Shown: positions 16,975 to 26,953, numbered from the stretch's first letter. The stretch: 64,000 nt of DNA from Phytobacter ursingii (GCA_901456055.1 CABDWT010000016.1:744001-808000), one strand, 5' to 3'. A program made the numbers and translations. The notes: generated by a model from the letters alone, not told the origin.

Positions 16975-18438
16975 ATGGAAAATCAGCTGTTAAAGGCGAA
17001 TGCCGTAGTTCCGGCATACGACCGTCAACGTCTTGTCTCTCGCATTGTGCACCTGGGATTCGGTGCGTTCCATCGCGCACACCAGTCCGTTTATGCCGAT
17101 ATTCTGGCTGCAGAACATGGCAGCGACTGGGGATATTGTGAGGTCAACCTGATTGGCGGTGAGCAGCAAATTGCCGATCTGAAAGCACAGGATAATCTCT
17201 ATACTGTGGCGGAAATGTCGGCTGATGCCTGGACTGCGCGTGTTGTTGGCGTCGCAAAACGTGCACTGCATGCTCAGGTTGATGGTCTGGAAACGGTTCT
17301 CGCGGCAATGTGCGAACCGCAGGTGGCGATTGTGTCGCTGACGATTACGGAAAAGGGTTACTGCCACTCGCCGGCTACCGGGCAATTGATGCTCGATCAC
17401 CCGTTTATCGCCGCTGATTTACAACACCCGCAACAACCGAAATCTGCCGCCGGGGTAATTGTTGAAGCACTGGCGCGTCGTAAAGCGAAAGGGCTGGGCG
17501 CCTTCACCGTGATGTCCTGCGATAACATGCCGGAAAATGGCCATGTAACACGTAATGTCATTTGCGCCTATGCCCGCGCAGTAAATGCAGAGCTCGCCGA
17601 CTGGATTGAAGCGAATGTGACGTTTCCGTCAACCATGGTGGACCGTATTGTTCCCGCTGTGACGGCGGATACGCTGGATAAAATTGAACAGCTGACGGGT
17701 GTGCGCGATCCGGCGGGTGTGGCTTGTGAGCCGTTCCGTCAATGGGTTATCGAAGATAACTTTGTGGCAGGTCGCCCGCAATGGGAAAAAGCCGGGGCCG
17801 AGCTTGTCTCTGACGTGGTGCCGTTTGAAGAGATGAAACTGCGTATGCTCAATGGCAGTCACTCTTTCCTCGCGTACCTGGGCTATCTGGCCGGATACCA
17901 GCACATCAATGAGTGCATGGAAGATGATAACTACCGTCGCGCCGCTCATGCGCTGATGTTGCAGGAACAAGCGCCGACGCTGAAAGTGAAAGGGGTAGAC
18001 CTGGCACATTATGCCGATCTGCTGATTGCCCGTTACAGCAACCCGGCTCTGCGTCACCGTACCTGGCAGATTGCAATGGACGGTAGCCAGAAACTGCCGC
18101 AGCGTATGCTGGATTCCGTGCGCTGGCATCGTGTGCATGGTCATCCCTTTGATCTGCTTGCGCTGGGTGTTGCCGGCTGGATGCGTTATGTGGGCGGCGT
18201 GGATGAGCAAGGTAATGCGATTGAAGTCAGCGATCCGCTGCTGGCTGTGATTCAGAACGCTGTGGCGAGCAGCGCAGAAGGGGACGCTCGCGTTAACGCA
18301 CTGCTGGGTATTGAAGCGATTTTTGGTACTGAACTGCCGAAAGATGAGACTTTTGTTGAGCAGGTAACACGCGCCTATCAGGCACTGCTGGCAAATGGAG
18401 CGAAAGCGACGGTGGCGCAGTACGCGGCGAAATTCTGA
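16975..18438 (+). CDS. ydfI: YdfI, mannitol dehydrogenase-family oxidoreductase
   Basis: NAD-dependent polyol/hexonate dehydrogenase of the UxuB/MtlK family (487 residues; E. coli YdfI is 486). The N-terminal Rossmann entry is [15 protein letters not shown] (about 20-34). The catalytic region has [13 protein letters not shown], the substrate lysine region, and [16 protein letters not shown] (near 285). I chose ATG 16975 by alignment; an ATG 12 bases earlier is equally in frame, and neither has a strong ribosome site. A UxuB-like step (fructuronate/mannonate interconversion) fits with RspA acting as dehydratase. A shared putative operator links it to rspA. Confidence 0.92.
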   Translation: MENQLLKANAVVPAYDRQRLVSRIVHLGFGAFHRAHQSVYADILAAEHGSDWGYCEVNLIGGEQQIADLKAQDNLYTVAEMSADAWTARVVGVAKRALHAQVDGLETVLAAMCEPQVAIVSLTITEKGYCHSPATGQLMLDHPFIAADLQHPQQPKSAAGVIVEALARRKAKGLGAFTVMSCDNMPENGHVTRNVICAYARAVNAELADWIEANVTFPSTMVDRIVPAVTADTLDKIEQLTGVRDPAGVACEPFRQWVIEDNFVAGRPQWEKAGAELVSDVVPFEEMKLRMLNGSHSFLAYLGYLAGYQHINECMEDDNYRRAAHALMLQEQAPTLKVKGVDLAHYADLLIARYSNPALRHRTWQIAMDGSQKLPQRMLDSVRWHRVHGHPFDLLALGVAGWMRYVGGVDEQGNAIEVSDPLLAVIQNAVASSAEGDARVNALLGIEAIFGTELPKDETFVEQVTRAYQALLANGAKATVAQYAAKF

Positions 18439-18444
18439 TCTAAA

Positions 18445-18462
18445 TGCCGCCCTCAGGCGGCA
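18445..18462. terminator. Convergent terminator between ydfI and ydfZ
   Basis: Inverted repeat TGCCGCC-CTCA-GGCGGCA between the two convergent stops. Short A and T tracts flank it, so it may serve both genes. Confidence 0.6.
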
Positions 18463-18470
18463 TAACACCA

Positions 18471-18674
18471 TTAGTGCAGGCCAAGGCGAATCAGTTCAAC
18501 AGGTTCGAACTGGCCTTCACAACCTTCCACTTCTACCGTTTTGCTACGACGCAGCTGAGCTGGCGTCAGTCCATCGGCATGGATAGCGACAATTTTCCCG
18601 GTACGACCTGTGCCATTAATCATGACGCGGCTGCCGGTGGTGATTGCATTACGGTTACGATCATAAGTCATCAT
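18471..18674 (-). CDS. ydfZ: YdfZ, small selenium-associated protein
   Basis: A 67-residue protein, the length of E. coli YdfZ. That protein binds selenium without using selenocysteine and is strongly FNR-induced. The start is at 18674 (MMTYDRNRN...), with GGAG nine bases ahead; the longer frame to 18716 has no site. It has one cysteine (VEGCEGQ), the likely selenium attachment point, and an SH3-like [19 protein letters not shown] stretch. An FNR-like site lies 100 bases upstream. It may relate to the selenate-reductase role of YnfE earlier in the window. Confidence 0.93.
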   Translation of the reverse strand: MMTYDRNRNAITTGSRVMINGTGRTGKIVAIHADGLTPAQLRRSKTVEVEGCEGQFEPVELIRLGLH

Positions 18675-18773
18675 GGTGGTTTCTCCTTTTATCATCCGCA
18701 AAACATGCCGGGGCAAGGCGTCCCCGTCACGGACGCCTTATGAAAACGCTTTTGCTCAGATGATTTTTTGTTT

Positions 18774-18787
18774 TTGATCAACGTCAC
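18774..18787 (-). promoter_or_regulatory. FNR-like site upstream of ydfZ
   Basis: Plus-strand TTGATCAACGTCAC matches the FNR consensus TTGAT-N4-ATCAA at eight of ten positions, 100 bases before ydfZ. E. coli ydfZ is a known FNR-activated gene. Confidence 0.55.
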
Positions 18788-18844
18788 ACTTTTTAGTGGG
18801 TAAAAACAGCACGACGTTTTAAAAACGAAACAGGAGGAGGGGAA

Positions 18845-19531
18845 TTACTCTTCACTAAACCAGTCGCGATTTTCCTGACTGATGAGTTTCACAGAACCGC
18901 TGATTTCCTGCAGGTGGCGTGTCATGGCGTTATCCACCGCATCGGCGTCTCTTTTTTCCAGCGCATCAAAAATATCCTGATGCTGGCGCAGCAACATTTC
19001 CGGGGGAGATACATGGTCGAGACTCATATAGCGTACACGATCCATGGTCGCTTTCAGGTTTTCAATCGTGTCCCAGGCAAGCTGACAATCGGCAATTTGC
19101 GCGAGTTTCTGGTGAAATTCATCATCCAACTGGAAGAAATCATTCAACTGTTTGCGCTCGATGGCGGTGCGCTGCTGATTAAGATTTTGCTCCAGCTGAT
19201 AACAATAGCTATCCGTCATCATCCCGGCGGCGCGGCGAGCGACCGCACACTCAATGGCCTGTCGGACGAAGCAGCCATTGCGGACCTGAGCCAGGGATAT
19301 TTTATTCACATAGCTGCCGCGCTGGGGGCGGATTTGAATAAGACCGTTTTCCGCCAGCTTGATAAAGGCTTCGCGCACGGGCTGACGTGAAACGTCAAAA
19401 CGGATCGACACTTCTTTTTCAGAAAGCGGCGTACCCGGCGGAATCAGGCAATGAACGATATCCCGACGGAGAATACGGTAGATTTGCTGGTTGACGGGTT
19501 GCGTCGGGTTGAGCTGGGTTTCAACGATCAT
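18845..19531 (-). CDS. ydfH: YdfH (RspR), GntR/FadR-type repressor of rspA
   Basis: A 228-residue regulator of the FadR/VanR subgroup of GntR. The winged helix (about residues 12-75) reads [20 protein letters not shown] and [19 protein letters not shown]. The C-terminal all-helical FCD domain has the metal-binding pattern D...H ([14 protein letters not shown], near 140) and a later [13 protein letters not shown]. The start at 19531 gives the E. coli length; two extra residues upstream are possible. It sits with rspA, ydfJ and ydfI, and the same GTATGGTAG motif lies 27 bases ahead of its own start, so it is probably autoregulated. Confidence 0.93.
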   Translation of the reverse strand: MIVETQLNPTQPVNQQIYRILRRDIVHCLIPPGTPLSEKEVSIRFDVSRQPVREAFIKLAENGLIQIRPQRGSYVNKISLAQVRNGCFVRQAIECAVARRAAGMMTDSYCYQLEQNLNQQRTAIERKQLNDFFQLDDEFHQKLAQIADCQLAWDTIENLKATMDRVRYMSLDHVSPPEMLLRQHQDIFDALEKRDADAVDNAMTRHLQEISGSVKLISQENRDWFSEE

Positions 19532-19557
19532 TCGCACTTACTTTTTAAGAGGTTAAC

Positions 19558-19575
19558 CCATCTACCATACCATTA
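19558..19575 (-). promoter_or_regulatory. Putative RspR (YdfH) operator, copy 3, before ydfH
   Basis: On the minus strand this reads AATGGTATGGTAGATGGG. It has the GTATGGTAG core shared with the copies before rspA and ydfI, and would support autoregulation of ydfH. Confidence 0.5.
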
Positions 19576-19621
19576 AATAGACGCCGTTCCCATACCCGGC
19601 CCGCAGGCCGGGGCGGGAAAA

Positions 19622-20371
19622 TTAGCCAGCGCGATGGACGCTCAGACCCGCGTAGGTCTGGCTGACGGGCATCATCTCCAGAGTATTGATATTGACGTGT
19701 TTTGGCAGCGTAGCCACCCACCAGACCGCTTCGGTAACATCTTCCGGCGTCAGGGCGTTGGTGTTTTCATAGGTCTTTTCGGCTTTTGCGTCATCGCCTT
19801 TAAAACGTACATTAGAGAACTCTGTACCGCCTACCAGTCCCGGTTCGATATTGGTCACGCGAACGGCGGTACCGTTAAGGTCGGTGCGTAGATTCAGGCT
19901 GAACTGCCGCACAAAGGCTTTGGTGGCGCCATAGACATTGCCACCAGCATACGGCCAGTTCCCCGCCGTCGAGCCGATGTTGATGATATGACCGCGATTA
20001 CGCTCGACCATACCCGGCAACACTGCCCGGGTCATATACACCAGACCTTTGTTGTTGGTATCGATCATGGTTTCCCAGTCATCCACATTGGCTTTATGGG
20101 CAGGTTCGAGTCCCAGCGCTAACCCGGCGTTATTCACCAGTACGTCAATTTCTTTCCATTCAGCAGGCAAATTTGCCAGCATCTCTTCAATGGCCGCACG
20201 GTTACGCACATCGACTTGCGCGGTAAACAGACTATCGCCCAGTTGATCTTTCAGTTCTTGCAGGCGTTCCTGACGGCGGCCTGTGGCAATGACTTTGTGT
20301 CCATTTTCGATAAAACGACGTGTGATACTCTCGCCAAAACCCGCTGTTGCCCCGGTAACCAAAATTATCAT
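19622..20371 (-). CDS. ydfG: YdfG, NADP-dependent 3-hydroxy acid dehydrogenase
   Basis: Short-chain dehydrogenase (249 residues) that oxidises L-allo-threonine and D-serine and reduces malonic semialdehyde in E. coli (RutE-related detoxification). Nucleotide motif TGATAGFGE is at residues 6-14, NNAG near 85. The catalytic Ser is in INIGSTAGNWP (near 134) and Tyr-Lys in YGATK (near 147-151). The start at 20371 has GAGG nine bases ahead; the longer frame to 20386 places that site inside the gene. It is divergent from dcp. Confidence 0.95.
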   Translation of the reverse strand: MIILVTGATAGFGESITRRFIENGHKVIATGRRQERLQELKDQLGDSLFTAQVDVRNRAAIEEMLANLPAEWKEIDVLVNNAGLALGLEPAHKANVDDWETMIDTNNKGLVYMTRAVLPGMVERNRGHIINIGSTAGNWPYAGGNVYGATKAFVRQFSLNLRTDLNGTAVRVTNIEPGLVGGTEFSNVRFKGDDAKAEKTYENTNALTPEDVTEAVWWVATLPKHVNINTLEMMPVSQTYAGLSVHRAG

Positions 20372-20543
20372 CTTGCTGTTCCTCAACGCTTTTTGTGGTG
20401 TATTACGATAGCACGCACCGCTCAGTGGCGGTAACCTAAGTTAAGCCTGGCAAAAAATCTTCACTTTGTGCTACTGATAGATCATCACAGCCCATACCTT
20501 GGATGTCTGGTCTGGGGTAACTAACCGCATTCAGGAGTAAAAT

Positions 20544-22589
20544 ATGTCGGTAACGAATCCTTTCTTCGATGTCAGTGCGCTGCCGTATCAGGCGCCGCGC
20601 TTCGATCTTATCCACCAGGATCACTATCGCCCCGCATTTGATCGAGGGGTTGAGGAAAAACGGGCTGAGGTGACCGCCATTGCGCAAAATCCGGCTCCCG
20701 CTACGTTCGATAATACCCTGTTGCCGCTGGAGTGCAGTGGTGAGCTGTTGACGCGAGTGACCAGTGTCTTTTTCGCAATGACCTCCGCGCATACCAATGA
20801 TTTTCTACAGCAGCTGGACGAAGCGTTTTCCGCTGAACTGGCGCAACTGGCAAATGATATTTATCTCAACGACGCGCTGTTTGCGCGTGTTGAATCTGTC
20901 TGGCGCAATCGGGAATCAGCCGGTCTTGATGATGAGTCGTTACGCCTGGTTGAGGTCATGTACCAGCGTTTTATGCTGGCGGGCGCGACGCTTTCCGCTG
21001 ACGATAAAGCTGCGCTGAAAGCATTAAATACTGAGGCGGCGACGCTCACCAGCCAGTTTAACCAACGTTTGCTGGCGGCAGACAAAGCCGGTGGCCTGGT
21101 GGTGGATTATCTTCACCAACTCGACGGACTGAGCGATGACGCTATCGCCGCCGCCGCGGATGCCGCGCGAGAAAAAGGGTTGACCGATCGCTGGCTACTT
21201 TCGCTATTAAACACGACGCAGCAACCGGCTCTGGCCGCGTTGCGGGACCGTCAAACGCGCGAAAATCTCTTTACTGCCGGTTGGTTACGTACTTCGCAGG
21301 GGGATGCGAATGACACGCGCGCAATAGTCTTAAGGTTGGCGCAATTGCGTGCGCAACAGGCATCATTGCTGGGTTTTGCGGATTACGCCAGCTGGAAAAT
21401 GGCGGATCAGATGGCAGGCTCTCCGCAGGCTGCATTTGATTTTATGCGCGGTATTGCCCCGGCGGCTCGCGCCCGCGCTGAACGTGAACTGGCAGATATT
21501 CAGCTGGTCATCGATGAACAGCAGGGGGGCTTCACCGCGCAGGCCTGGGACTGGTCATGGTATGCCGAGCAGGTAAGACGCGCTAAATACGATCTCGACG
21601 AATCGCAGGTAGCCCCTTATTTTGCGCTCAACACGGTACTGAATGAAGGGGTATTCTTTGCCGCGAACCGGCTCTTTGGCATTCGCTTCGTTGAGCGTAC
21701 TGATATCCCTGTTTACCACCCGGACGTGCGAGTCTGGGAAATTTTTGACCAGAATGATGAAGGGCTGGCACTGTTTTACGGCGATTTCTTCGCCCGCGAC
21801 TCAAAGAGCGGCGGCGCATGGATGGGGAATTTCATCGAGCAATCGACGCTGCTTTCCACCAAACCGGTTATTTACAATGTCTGCAATTACCAGAAACCAG
21901 CAGCCGGGCAGGCAGCGTTGTTATCGTGGGATGATGTCATTACGCTCTTTCATGAGTTTGGTCATACGCTGCATGGTTTGTTCGCCCGCCAGCGCTATGC
22001 CACTCTTTCCGGTACCAATACGCCGCGCGATTTCGTTGAATTCCCGTCACAGATTAATGAGCACTGGGCAAGCCATCCGCAGGTGTTCACGCGTTTTGCG
22101 CGCCATTATCAGACCGGCGAACCGATGCCGGAAGCGCTGCGCGATAAAATGTTGCGCAGTACCCAGTTCAATAAAGGTTATGACATGACCGAGTTGCTCA
22201 GTGCGGCACTATTGGATATGAACTGGCACAGTCTGGATGGTGCTACCCAGGTCAGTGATGTCGATACCTTTGAGGCGCAGGCGATTCGCCACGAAGGGCT
22301 TGATATCAGCGCGGTACCGCCCCGTTATCGCAGCAGCTATTTCGCCCATATCTTCGGGGGTGGTTACGCAGCGGGTTATTACGCCTATCTGTGGACGCAA
22401 ATGCTGGCGGATGATGGCTTCCAGTGGTTTGTGGAGCAGGGCGGCTTATCCCGTGAAAACGGGCAAAGATTCCGCGAAGCGATTTTGTCGCGTGGCAATA
22501 GTACTGATTTAGCTGAACTTTATCGCCAGTGGCGCGGTCATGATCCGCAGATTGAACCGATGCTGAAAAACCGAGGCCTGAGCGAGTAG
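20544..22589 (+). CDS. dcp: Dcp, dipeptidyl carboxypeptidase
   Basis: Zinc metallopeptidase of family M3 that removes C-terminal dipeptides. At 681 residues it has the same length as E. coli Dcp. The zinc site HEFGH lies in TLFHEFGHTLHGLFARQRYA near residue 470, with the third ligand glutamate expected about 30 residues on (VEFPSQINEHW). No signal peptide is seen and it probably acts in the cytoplasm. A ribosome site AGGAG precedes ATG 20544. A strong intrinsic terminator follows. Confidence 0.97.
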   Translation: MSVTNPFFDVSALPYQAPRFDLIHQDHYRPAFDRGVEEKRAEVTAIAQNPAPATFDNTLLPLECSGELLTRVTSVFFAMTSAHTNDFLQQLDEAFSAELAQLANDIYLNDALFARVESVWRNRESAGLDDESLRLVEVMYQRFMLAGATLSADDKAALKALNTEAATLTSQFNQRLLAADKAGGLVVDYLHQLDGLSDDAIAAAADAAREKGLTDRWLLSLLNTTQQPALAALRDRQTRENLFTAGWLRTSQGDANDTRAIVLRLAQLRAQQASLLGFADYASWKMADQMAGSPQAAFDFMRGIAPAARARAERELADIQLVIDEQQGGFTAQAWDWSWYAEQVRRAKYDLDESQVAPYFALNTVLNEGVFFAANRLFGIRFVERTDIPVYHPDVRVWEIFDQNDEGLALFYGDFFARDSKSGGAWMGNFIEQSTLLSTKPVIYNVCNYQKPAAGQAALLSWDDVITLFHEFGHTLHGLFARQRYATLSGTNTPRDFVEFPSQINEHWASHPQVFTRFARHYQTGEPMPEALRDKMLRSTQFNKGYDMTELLSAALLDMNWHSLDGATQVSDVDTFEAQAIRHEGLDISAVPPRYRSSYFAHIFGGGYAAGYYAYLWTQMLADDGFQWFVEQGGLSRENGQRFREAILSRGNSTDLAELYRQWRGHDPQIEPMLKNRGLSE

Positions 22590-22600
22590 GCTATGAAAGA

Positions 22601-22629
22601 AAAAACCGGGAAAATTCCCGGTTTTTTTT
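22601..22629 (+). terminator. Intrinsic terminator of dcp
   Basis: AAAACCGGGAA-AA-TTCCCGGTTTTTTTT, an eleven-base stem with a T run, lies 12 bases after the dcp stop. Confidence 0.92.
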
Positions 22630-22990
22630 CGTATGGTTATTACGTATTCGTTAAACCGAAGCGCAAGCGGAGGCAGCACAATGTGATTCAAACGACATAG
22701 TTGATAATGAAATAATTTTTTAATGTGATAATTCATCATGTATAGCTATCGTTAGACGATGGGCGCATGGATTTGGATATTTGATTATTTAAACCCTGCT
22801 GACTGATTCTGCTGGTTGTATTTTATTTGCTTTCTTCCGTTTGTAAACGGGAAAGCAATTCAAATCTGGAAGATGAGTCATTTTGATGAGCATCATTTGC
22901 GCTCGGATTATTCCTGAAATTAATATACCCGCCAGTGTGATGTAATAATTACATTCCACTCAGGTACATGTTTATCAATGTGAATGCAAG
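22630..22990. other. Intergenic region after dcp, AT-rich, one hairpin
   Basis: No convincing gene is seen in these 361 bases. At 22829-22857 an imperfect inverted repeat GCTTTCTTCCGTTT-GT-AAACGGGAAAGC forms a stem with two unpaired bases and no T tract. The rest is AT-rich promoter-like sequence ahead of the small gene at 22991. Confidence 0.4.
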
Positions 22991-23233
22991 ATGAGGAAAG
23001 TTCTTTTATTTATCAAAGATAAACCGGCTGAATTAATCGACGTCAGGCCGTATGAACGTAAGATTAATTGTATCTACCCGGGGGCGGTTGTAAAAAGTCT
23101 GGCCATAGAGATTGCCTTTGTCACGTTTAGCAATGGTAAGTGCGGTGCCATCTCTTTTGTCGCAGACCGCTATGTTTCGCAGACGCATCTTGTAGAGGCT
23201 TGGAATAAGCTGGTACGCAACGGTGAGAAGTAA
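22991..23233 (+). CDS. Hypothetical small cytoplasmic protein
   Basis: An 80-residue protein that I do not recognise. It starts MRKVLLFIKDKPAELIDVRP and has alternating hydrophobic and charged residues consistent with a compact alpha/beta fold, no signal peptide and no membrane segment. The ribosome site is poor (AAGATGAG overlaps the start). The likely reading frame is supported by ordinary amino-acid composition and by a shared convergent terminator with the next gene. Salmonella carries unassigned small genes after dcp and this may be one of them. It could be spurious. Confidence 0.5.
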   Translation: MRKVLLFIKDKPAELIDVRPYERKINCIYPGAVVKSLAIEIAFVTFSNGKCGAISFVADRYVSQTHLVEAWNKLVRNGEK

Positions 23234-23244
23234 ATAGGTTACGG

Positions 23245-23268
23245 GGCCTGCTATAAATACAGCAGGCC
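23245..23268. terminator. Convergent terminator
   Basis: Perfect inverted repeat GGCCTGCT-ATAAATAC-AGCAGGCC between two convergent stop codons; no long T tract on either side. Confidence 0.65.
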
Positions 23269-23301
23269 GCATAATGGGTACCAGACCGCCCAGGAATCGG
23301 C

Positions 23302-23820
23302 TTAAGCGCCTCGTACATGGGGTGACAGTTTGCGCCATGAGAAAAACAGATTCAGTGTCCCACCCCAGAACACGCCATCAACGAGGCCGGTAATAACGCC
23401 GAACAAGGCGCTGAATTGTGCAGCAGGATGCGTCTCAGGATGCAAAGATAACCAAACGAGCAGACAATATTTCGAGGCGAAGGCGATGATAATAAAGATC
23501 AGCGTCAGCGGTGTGCCCGCCCGAATAATCTTTTCACTGTGTGGTTTGTTTTTTAAACGAGGCTGGTTTTTCCACAACTGCCACCCAGCCAGAATACCAA
23601 ACCCAAGGCCGATTGACATCCCCATTAGAGATGCAACATTAAAATTAAATGCTTCCTTTAAACCCCATACACCCCATATCAGAAAGAGCAGCGGTAAAAT
23701 AAATAATTGACTGATATTCATCTCTCGCGCTGAGAGTGCGGCATAACCCCGCAGAATAAGAAAGAAAAAAAGTATCCATACCCAGAAAGGTGTGTGACTA
23801 ATGATGCCGAAAATGGTCAC
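23302..23820 (-). CDS. DUF6622-like multi-spanning membrane protein
   Basis: A 172-residue integral membrane protein with about five hydrophobic segments. I chose GTG 23820 (reads MTIFGIISHTPFWVWILFFF) because GGAG lies seven bases ahead. The longer frame to 23928 has no ribosome site and a non-membrane N-terminus. Sequence features include LRGYAALSAREM after the first helix, a charged loop KNQPRLKNKPHSEK and ITGLVDGVFWGG near the end. It resembles DUF6622 proteins by eye. The function is unknown and no operon partner is evident. Confidence 0.7.
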   Translation of the reverse strand: MTIFGIISHTPFWVWILFFFLILRGYAALSAREMNISQLFILPLLFLIWGVWGLKEAFNFNVASLMGMSIGLGFGILAGWQLWKNQPRLKNKPHSEKIIRAGTPLTLIFIIIAFASKYCLLVWLSLHPETHPAAQFSALFGVITGLVDGVFWGGTLNLFFSWRKLSPHVRGA

Positions 23821-24050
23821 GGTTATTCTCCTGTCGGAATGTTTTGTCCGGCAGAAGTATGTGCAAAGACAGAAGAGAACAACACGACTTGTGCACGACA
23901 GAGGCATGACATCAACATGACAGGGCATTATTACTCGCTCAATGCGATGCTTTTATGGCGGTGATACGTCCTGTAACGACATCGTTTTTGTTTATTCTAC
24001 GCAAGGTGCGTTAAAATCTCCCTCCTTGTTGGTAGATGACATAGCTAATA

Positions 24051-25448
24051 ATGATTTTTCCTGGTTCATCCGATGTGCAGGTTCCTGAAACGGAACTGGC
24101 ACGCAAAAGCATGTTTAAAGCGTTGCTGTACCGTGACCGCACGCCTGTTGCAGTATTAATTTCTGCCGCCATTGTCGGTACCCTCGTCGGGCTTGTTGGC
24201 GTTGCGTTCTTTCGCGCCGTGAATGCCGTGCAGCACTGGCGAACAACCTTTTTGCATCAGGCAAACATAAGCGGGTGGTCGCTTTGGGTTCTGGCTTTTC
24301 TCATCTCCGGGCTGTTGGCGATGCTCGGTTATCTTCTCGTCAGACGTTTTGCGCCTGAGGCGTCGGGTTCAGGTATTCCGGAAATCGAAGGTGCGCTGGA
24401 AGAGTTACGTCCTGTACGCTGGTGGCGAGTCATACCCGTGAAGTTTTTTGGCGGCATGGGAACACTCGGAGCAGGTATGGTGCTGGGCAGAGAAGGGCCA
24501 ACCGTTCAACTCGGCGGTAATATTGGCCGAATGGTCACTGACCTGCTGCGGATACAGCATGGCGAGGCTCGCCATTCACTACTGGCAACGGGGGCTGCCG
24601 CCGGTCTGGCCGCCGCGTTTAATGCCCCGCTGGCCGGTATTCTCTTTATTCTTGAAGAGATGAGACCACAATTTCGCTACAACCTTATTTCCATTAAAGC
24701 CGTTTTTATTGGTGTGATCATGGCCAGCATCGTCTTTCGCATATTTAATGGCGAAAGCCCGGTCATTGCTGTAGGACAGCTATCCAATGCGCCGGTCAAT
24801 ACATTGTGGCTTTATCTGGTGCTGGGGATGTTATTTGGTCTCGTCGGTGTGTTATTCAATCGCCTCGTGTTTCTTTTTCAGGACGGTTTTCAGCATATCT
24901 ATGCCGGGCGAACGGGACGTACTCTGCTGATTGGGGGATGTATTGGCGGCGGTTGCGGCATTCTTGCGCTCCTTTATGCGCCTGGTGCCGGTGGCGGTTT
25001 TGAGCTGATCCCCGACGCTGCCCACGGGGGTTATACCTTTTATGCGTTGATTGTGATGTTTCTGGTCCGTTTGCTGACAACACTGCTGTGTTTCTGCTCC
25101 GGGGCGCCTGGCGGAATTTTTGCGCCAATGCTGGCTTTGGGCACTGTGCTGGGTACCGCCTACGGTGTTGGCGTGGCGGATTTATTTCCGGCCTATGGGC
25201 TTGAGGCTGGTACGTTTGCGATTGCTGGAATGGGGGCACTCTTTGCTGCGTCCGTTCGTGCTCCGCTGACAGGGATCGTCCTGGTCCTGGAAATGACAGA
25301 TAATTATCAGTTAATACTTCCCATGATTATTACCTGCCTTGGTGCGACATTACTCGCGCAATTTCTCGGCGGAAAACCGTTATATTCTTCAATTCTGGCG
25401 CGTACATTGGCAAAACAGGCGACACAAGAAAGCGCCGTACGCTCATAA
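24051..25448 (+). CDS. ClcA-type H+/Cl- exchange transporter
   Basis: A 465-residue CLC protein. Closest by eye to E. coli ClcA (long identical runs such as [13 protein letters not shown]-like and [14 protein letters not shown]), not to ClcB. The chloride filter motifs GSGIPE, GREGP and [11 protein letters not shown] are present, with the gating glutamate in GREGP. The internal proton glutamate in [12 protein letters not shown] and the Tyr in [10 protein letters not shown] are also there, so it should be a 2Cl-/H+ antiporter used in acid resistance. ATG 24051 lacks a strong ribosome site; an internal ATG at residue 21 (MFKALLYRD) is possible. It stands alone, followed by a terminator. Confidence 0.9.
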   Translation: MIFPGSSDVQVPETELARKSMFKALLYRDRTPVAVLISAAIVGTLVGLVGVAFFRAVNAVQHWRTTFLHQANISGWSLWVLAFLISGLLAMLGYLLVRRFAPEASGSGIPEIEGALEELRPVRWWRVIPVKFFGGMGTLGAGMVLGREGPTVQLGGNIGRMVTDLLRIQHGEARHSLLATGAAAGLAAAFNAPLAGILFILEEMRPQFRYNLISIKAVFIGVIMASIVFRIFNGESPVIAVGQLSNAPVNTLWLYLVLGMLFGLVGVLFNRLVFLFQDGFQHIYAGRTGRTLLIGGCIGGGCGILALLYAPGAGGGFELIPDAAHGGYTFYALIVMFLVRLLTTLLCFCSGAPGGIFAPMLALGTVLGTAYGVGVADLFPAYGLEAGTFAIAGMGALFAASVRAPLTGIVLVLEMTDNYQLILPMIITCLGATLLAQFLGGKPLYSSILARTLAKQATQESAVRS

Positions 25449-25463
25449 CGCCTACCGCTCTGG

Positions 25464-25495
25464 TTCGACGGCCCTTAGCCTGTGCCGTCGAATTT
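25464..25495 (+). terminator. Terminator after the ClcA-type gene
   Basis: Stem TTCGACGGC / GCCGTCGAA with an eleven-base loop, then TTTC. It lies 16 bases after the stop codon. Confidence 0.65.
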
Positions 25496-25686
25496 CACCA
25501 CGATCACCTTGTTGCTGAGATCACAATGGTCGGATCATTGCGATTTTTTAATCTGGATCGTCTTCCCAATATTTTACGCTTGTTAATTAGCGCCATACTA
25601 TGCTGATAATATCAATGCCGCGTTACTGCCGGGCAATTCGATAAAAGTAATCCGTACTAAAACCTGTTCAAGAGAGGGAGTGCGCG

Positions 25687-25965
25687 ATGGACTATTTTTT
25701 CTTGATTATAAACAGCGTAATGGCCGGTGCGCCAGGATACTTTCCTGACGCTATCATGGCGATATCTGAACGGTCCGGCGAAAAATTAATAAATATCTCG
25801 GCTATCATTCTGCAGCCTGTCGCATTGCAAAAACTGACGGATGCCCACCGGGAACAAATCAATAATCTCTGCGGAAATATCATATTGCTTGCAGAGCAAG
25901 ATGACCTTGAAACCTTTAAAATGAAAGTGAAAGCGTTTTGCGAAAAATGCAATTCGGTCAGCTAA
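25687..25965 (+). CDS. Hypothetical protein, 92 residues
   Basis: Not recognised. A good ribosome site (GAGAGGGAG) lies seven bases before the ATG. The first 24 residues (MDYFFLIINSVMAGAPGYFP) are hydrophobic but lack the charge of a signal peptide. The rest is amphipathic, with SERSGEKLINISAIILQPVA, an EQINNLCGN stretch and a C-terminal KVKAFCEKCNSVS with two close cysteines. It looks like a soluble helical protein. It opens a run of small unknown genes up to 28.2 kb. Confidence 0.6.
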   Translation: MDYFFLIINSVMAGAPGYFPDAIMAISERSGEKLINISAIILQPVALQKLTDAHREQINNLCGNIILLAEQDDLETFKMKVKAFCEKCNSVS

Positions 25966-26147
25966 ATATTCAACAGAAATGTAAGTGTGTTGGCACTTTC
26001 AATGCCTGAGCTTCATGGTTTCCATGACGAAGGAAATGGTCATATTTGTTAAAAAAGAGGATTTGGCGGTATGGTCAGAGCGATGTAAAAACGGGGGAAC
26101 AGGCCAGTTTCTCAGGCAGTCAGAGGGGACATGCATAAATAGTCGTT

Positions 26148-26181
26148 AAAGCGTCGCCGTACGACCTGAAAGCGACGCTTT
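26148..26181. terminator. Bidirectional hairpin
   Basis: Perfect ten-base inverted repeat AAAGCGTCGC / GCGACGCTTT with a fourteen-base loop, between the gene ending at 25965 and the minus-strand gene ending at 26203. Confidence 0.65.
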
Positions 26182-26202
26182 CATTGTAAAAAATCCAGAC
26201 AT

Positions 26203-26487
26203 TTATTTGACGCTCTCGTCCATTGTCACATTCATTGTGACGCCGCCTTTATTGTTCGGATCGTCAGTATAGGTAATCAGTACATCTTTGCTGGCGACAC
26301 GTAATCCCTCGGCTTTTGGCGTAGAAGAAACGTACCCCCCGTTATTAAACTCGACGGTTGTTGTCGTTACACCGGCATTTTCTGTCTCAGTGATAAAGAG
26401 GGAACCGCCATGTTTGACATTGACGGTTGTGATTACACCAATGACTTTATGTTCACCGGACTCAGGATCAAAAGAAATTTTCGGCAT
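26203..26487 (-). CDS. Hypothetical beta-rich small protein
   Basis: A 94-residue protein that I do not recognise. ATG 26487 (MPKISFDPESGEHKVIGVIT) has GAGGAGAG just ahead; the longer frame to 26523 is rejected for that reason. The residue pattern (VITTVNVKHGGSLFITETEN, VTTTTVEFNNGGYVS, VLITYTDDPNNKGGVTMNVT) predicts nearly all beta strands, as in a small beta-sandwich or cell-surface adhesin-like domain. It has no signal peptide and no cysteine. A shared hairpin terminates it. Confidence 0.6.
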   Translation of the reverse strand: MPKISFDPESGEHKVIGVITTVNVKHGGSLFITETENAGVTTTTVEFNNGGYVSSTPKAEGLRVASKDVLITYTDDPNNKGGVTMNVTMDESVK

Positions 26488-26953
26488 TTTCTCTCCTCGG
26501 GCAGACAGGCTATCTGCATTCACTTTTTATCCCATATTTATATTAACGGCCTGGTGGGGAATAAGTTGAGTTTTTTCGCTATCCAGAATCAATTTTTTAG
26601 TTAAGAATATGTTTACTTTGCATTAATTCATTATGGCGCACACAAGCGGAGAGCCAGACTAGTAAAACATACCCGGTGCGACTAAACTTAAATGGTCTGG
26701 TCTGGCAAGCCGACAAGCAACAGTTATGACGTGATGAATCCCCCTCAGCGGCGGGGCCGGTCTTAACACCATGCAAGTCGTGAATAGCGAATGCGTTTCT
26801 GGCTGACCGTCAGGAACACCGGGAGGCACCCGGCATCACGGTTTCTACACCTTGCAAGACTCCTTTCTTCTTACTGAGTCTTTCTCTTTTGCCGTACATA
26901 TTGAGTGAACTTGCATAGCACTCATCCCGACGAATTACTCGCAGAGCGTCCCC
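26488..26953. other. Intergenic region with a short GC-rich hairpin
   Basis: In 466 bases I see no convincing gene. At 26817-26832 a CACCGGG-AGG-CACCCGG arrangement gives a short hairpin, and CCCCTCAGCGGCGGGG lies near 26741. An open frame on the minus strand over 26810-27094 is the complement of the small gene at 26954 and has no ribosome site. The region may hold the promoter and leader of that gene. Confidence 0.35.

Noticed and set aside
22829-22857. Imperfect inverted repeat as a terminator or sRNA end
   Set aside because: It has two unpaired bases and no T tract, and no promoter-like element was found before it; recorded only as a hairpin.
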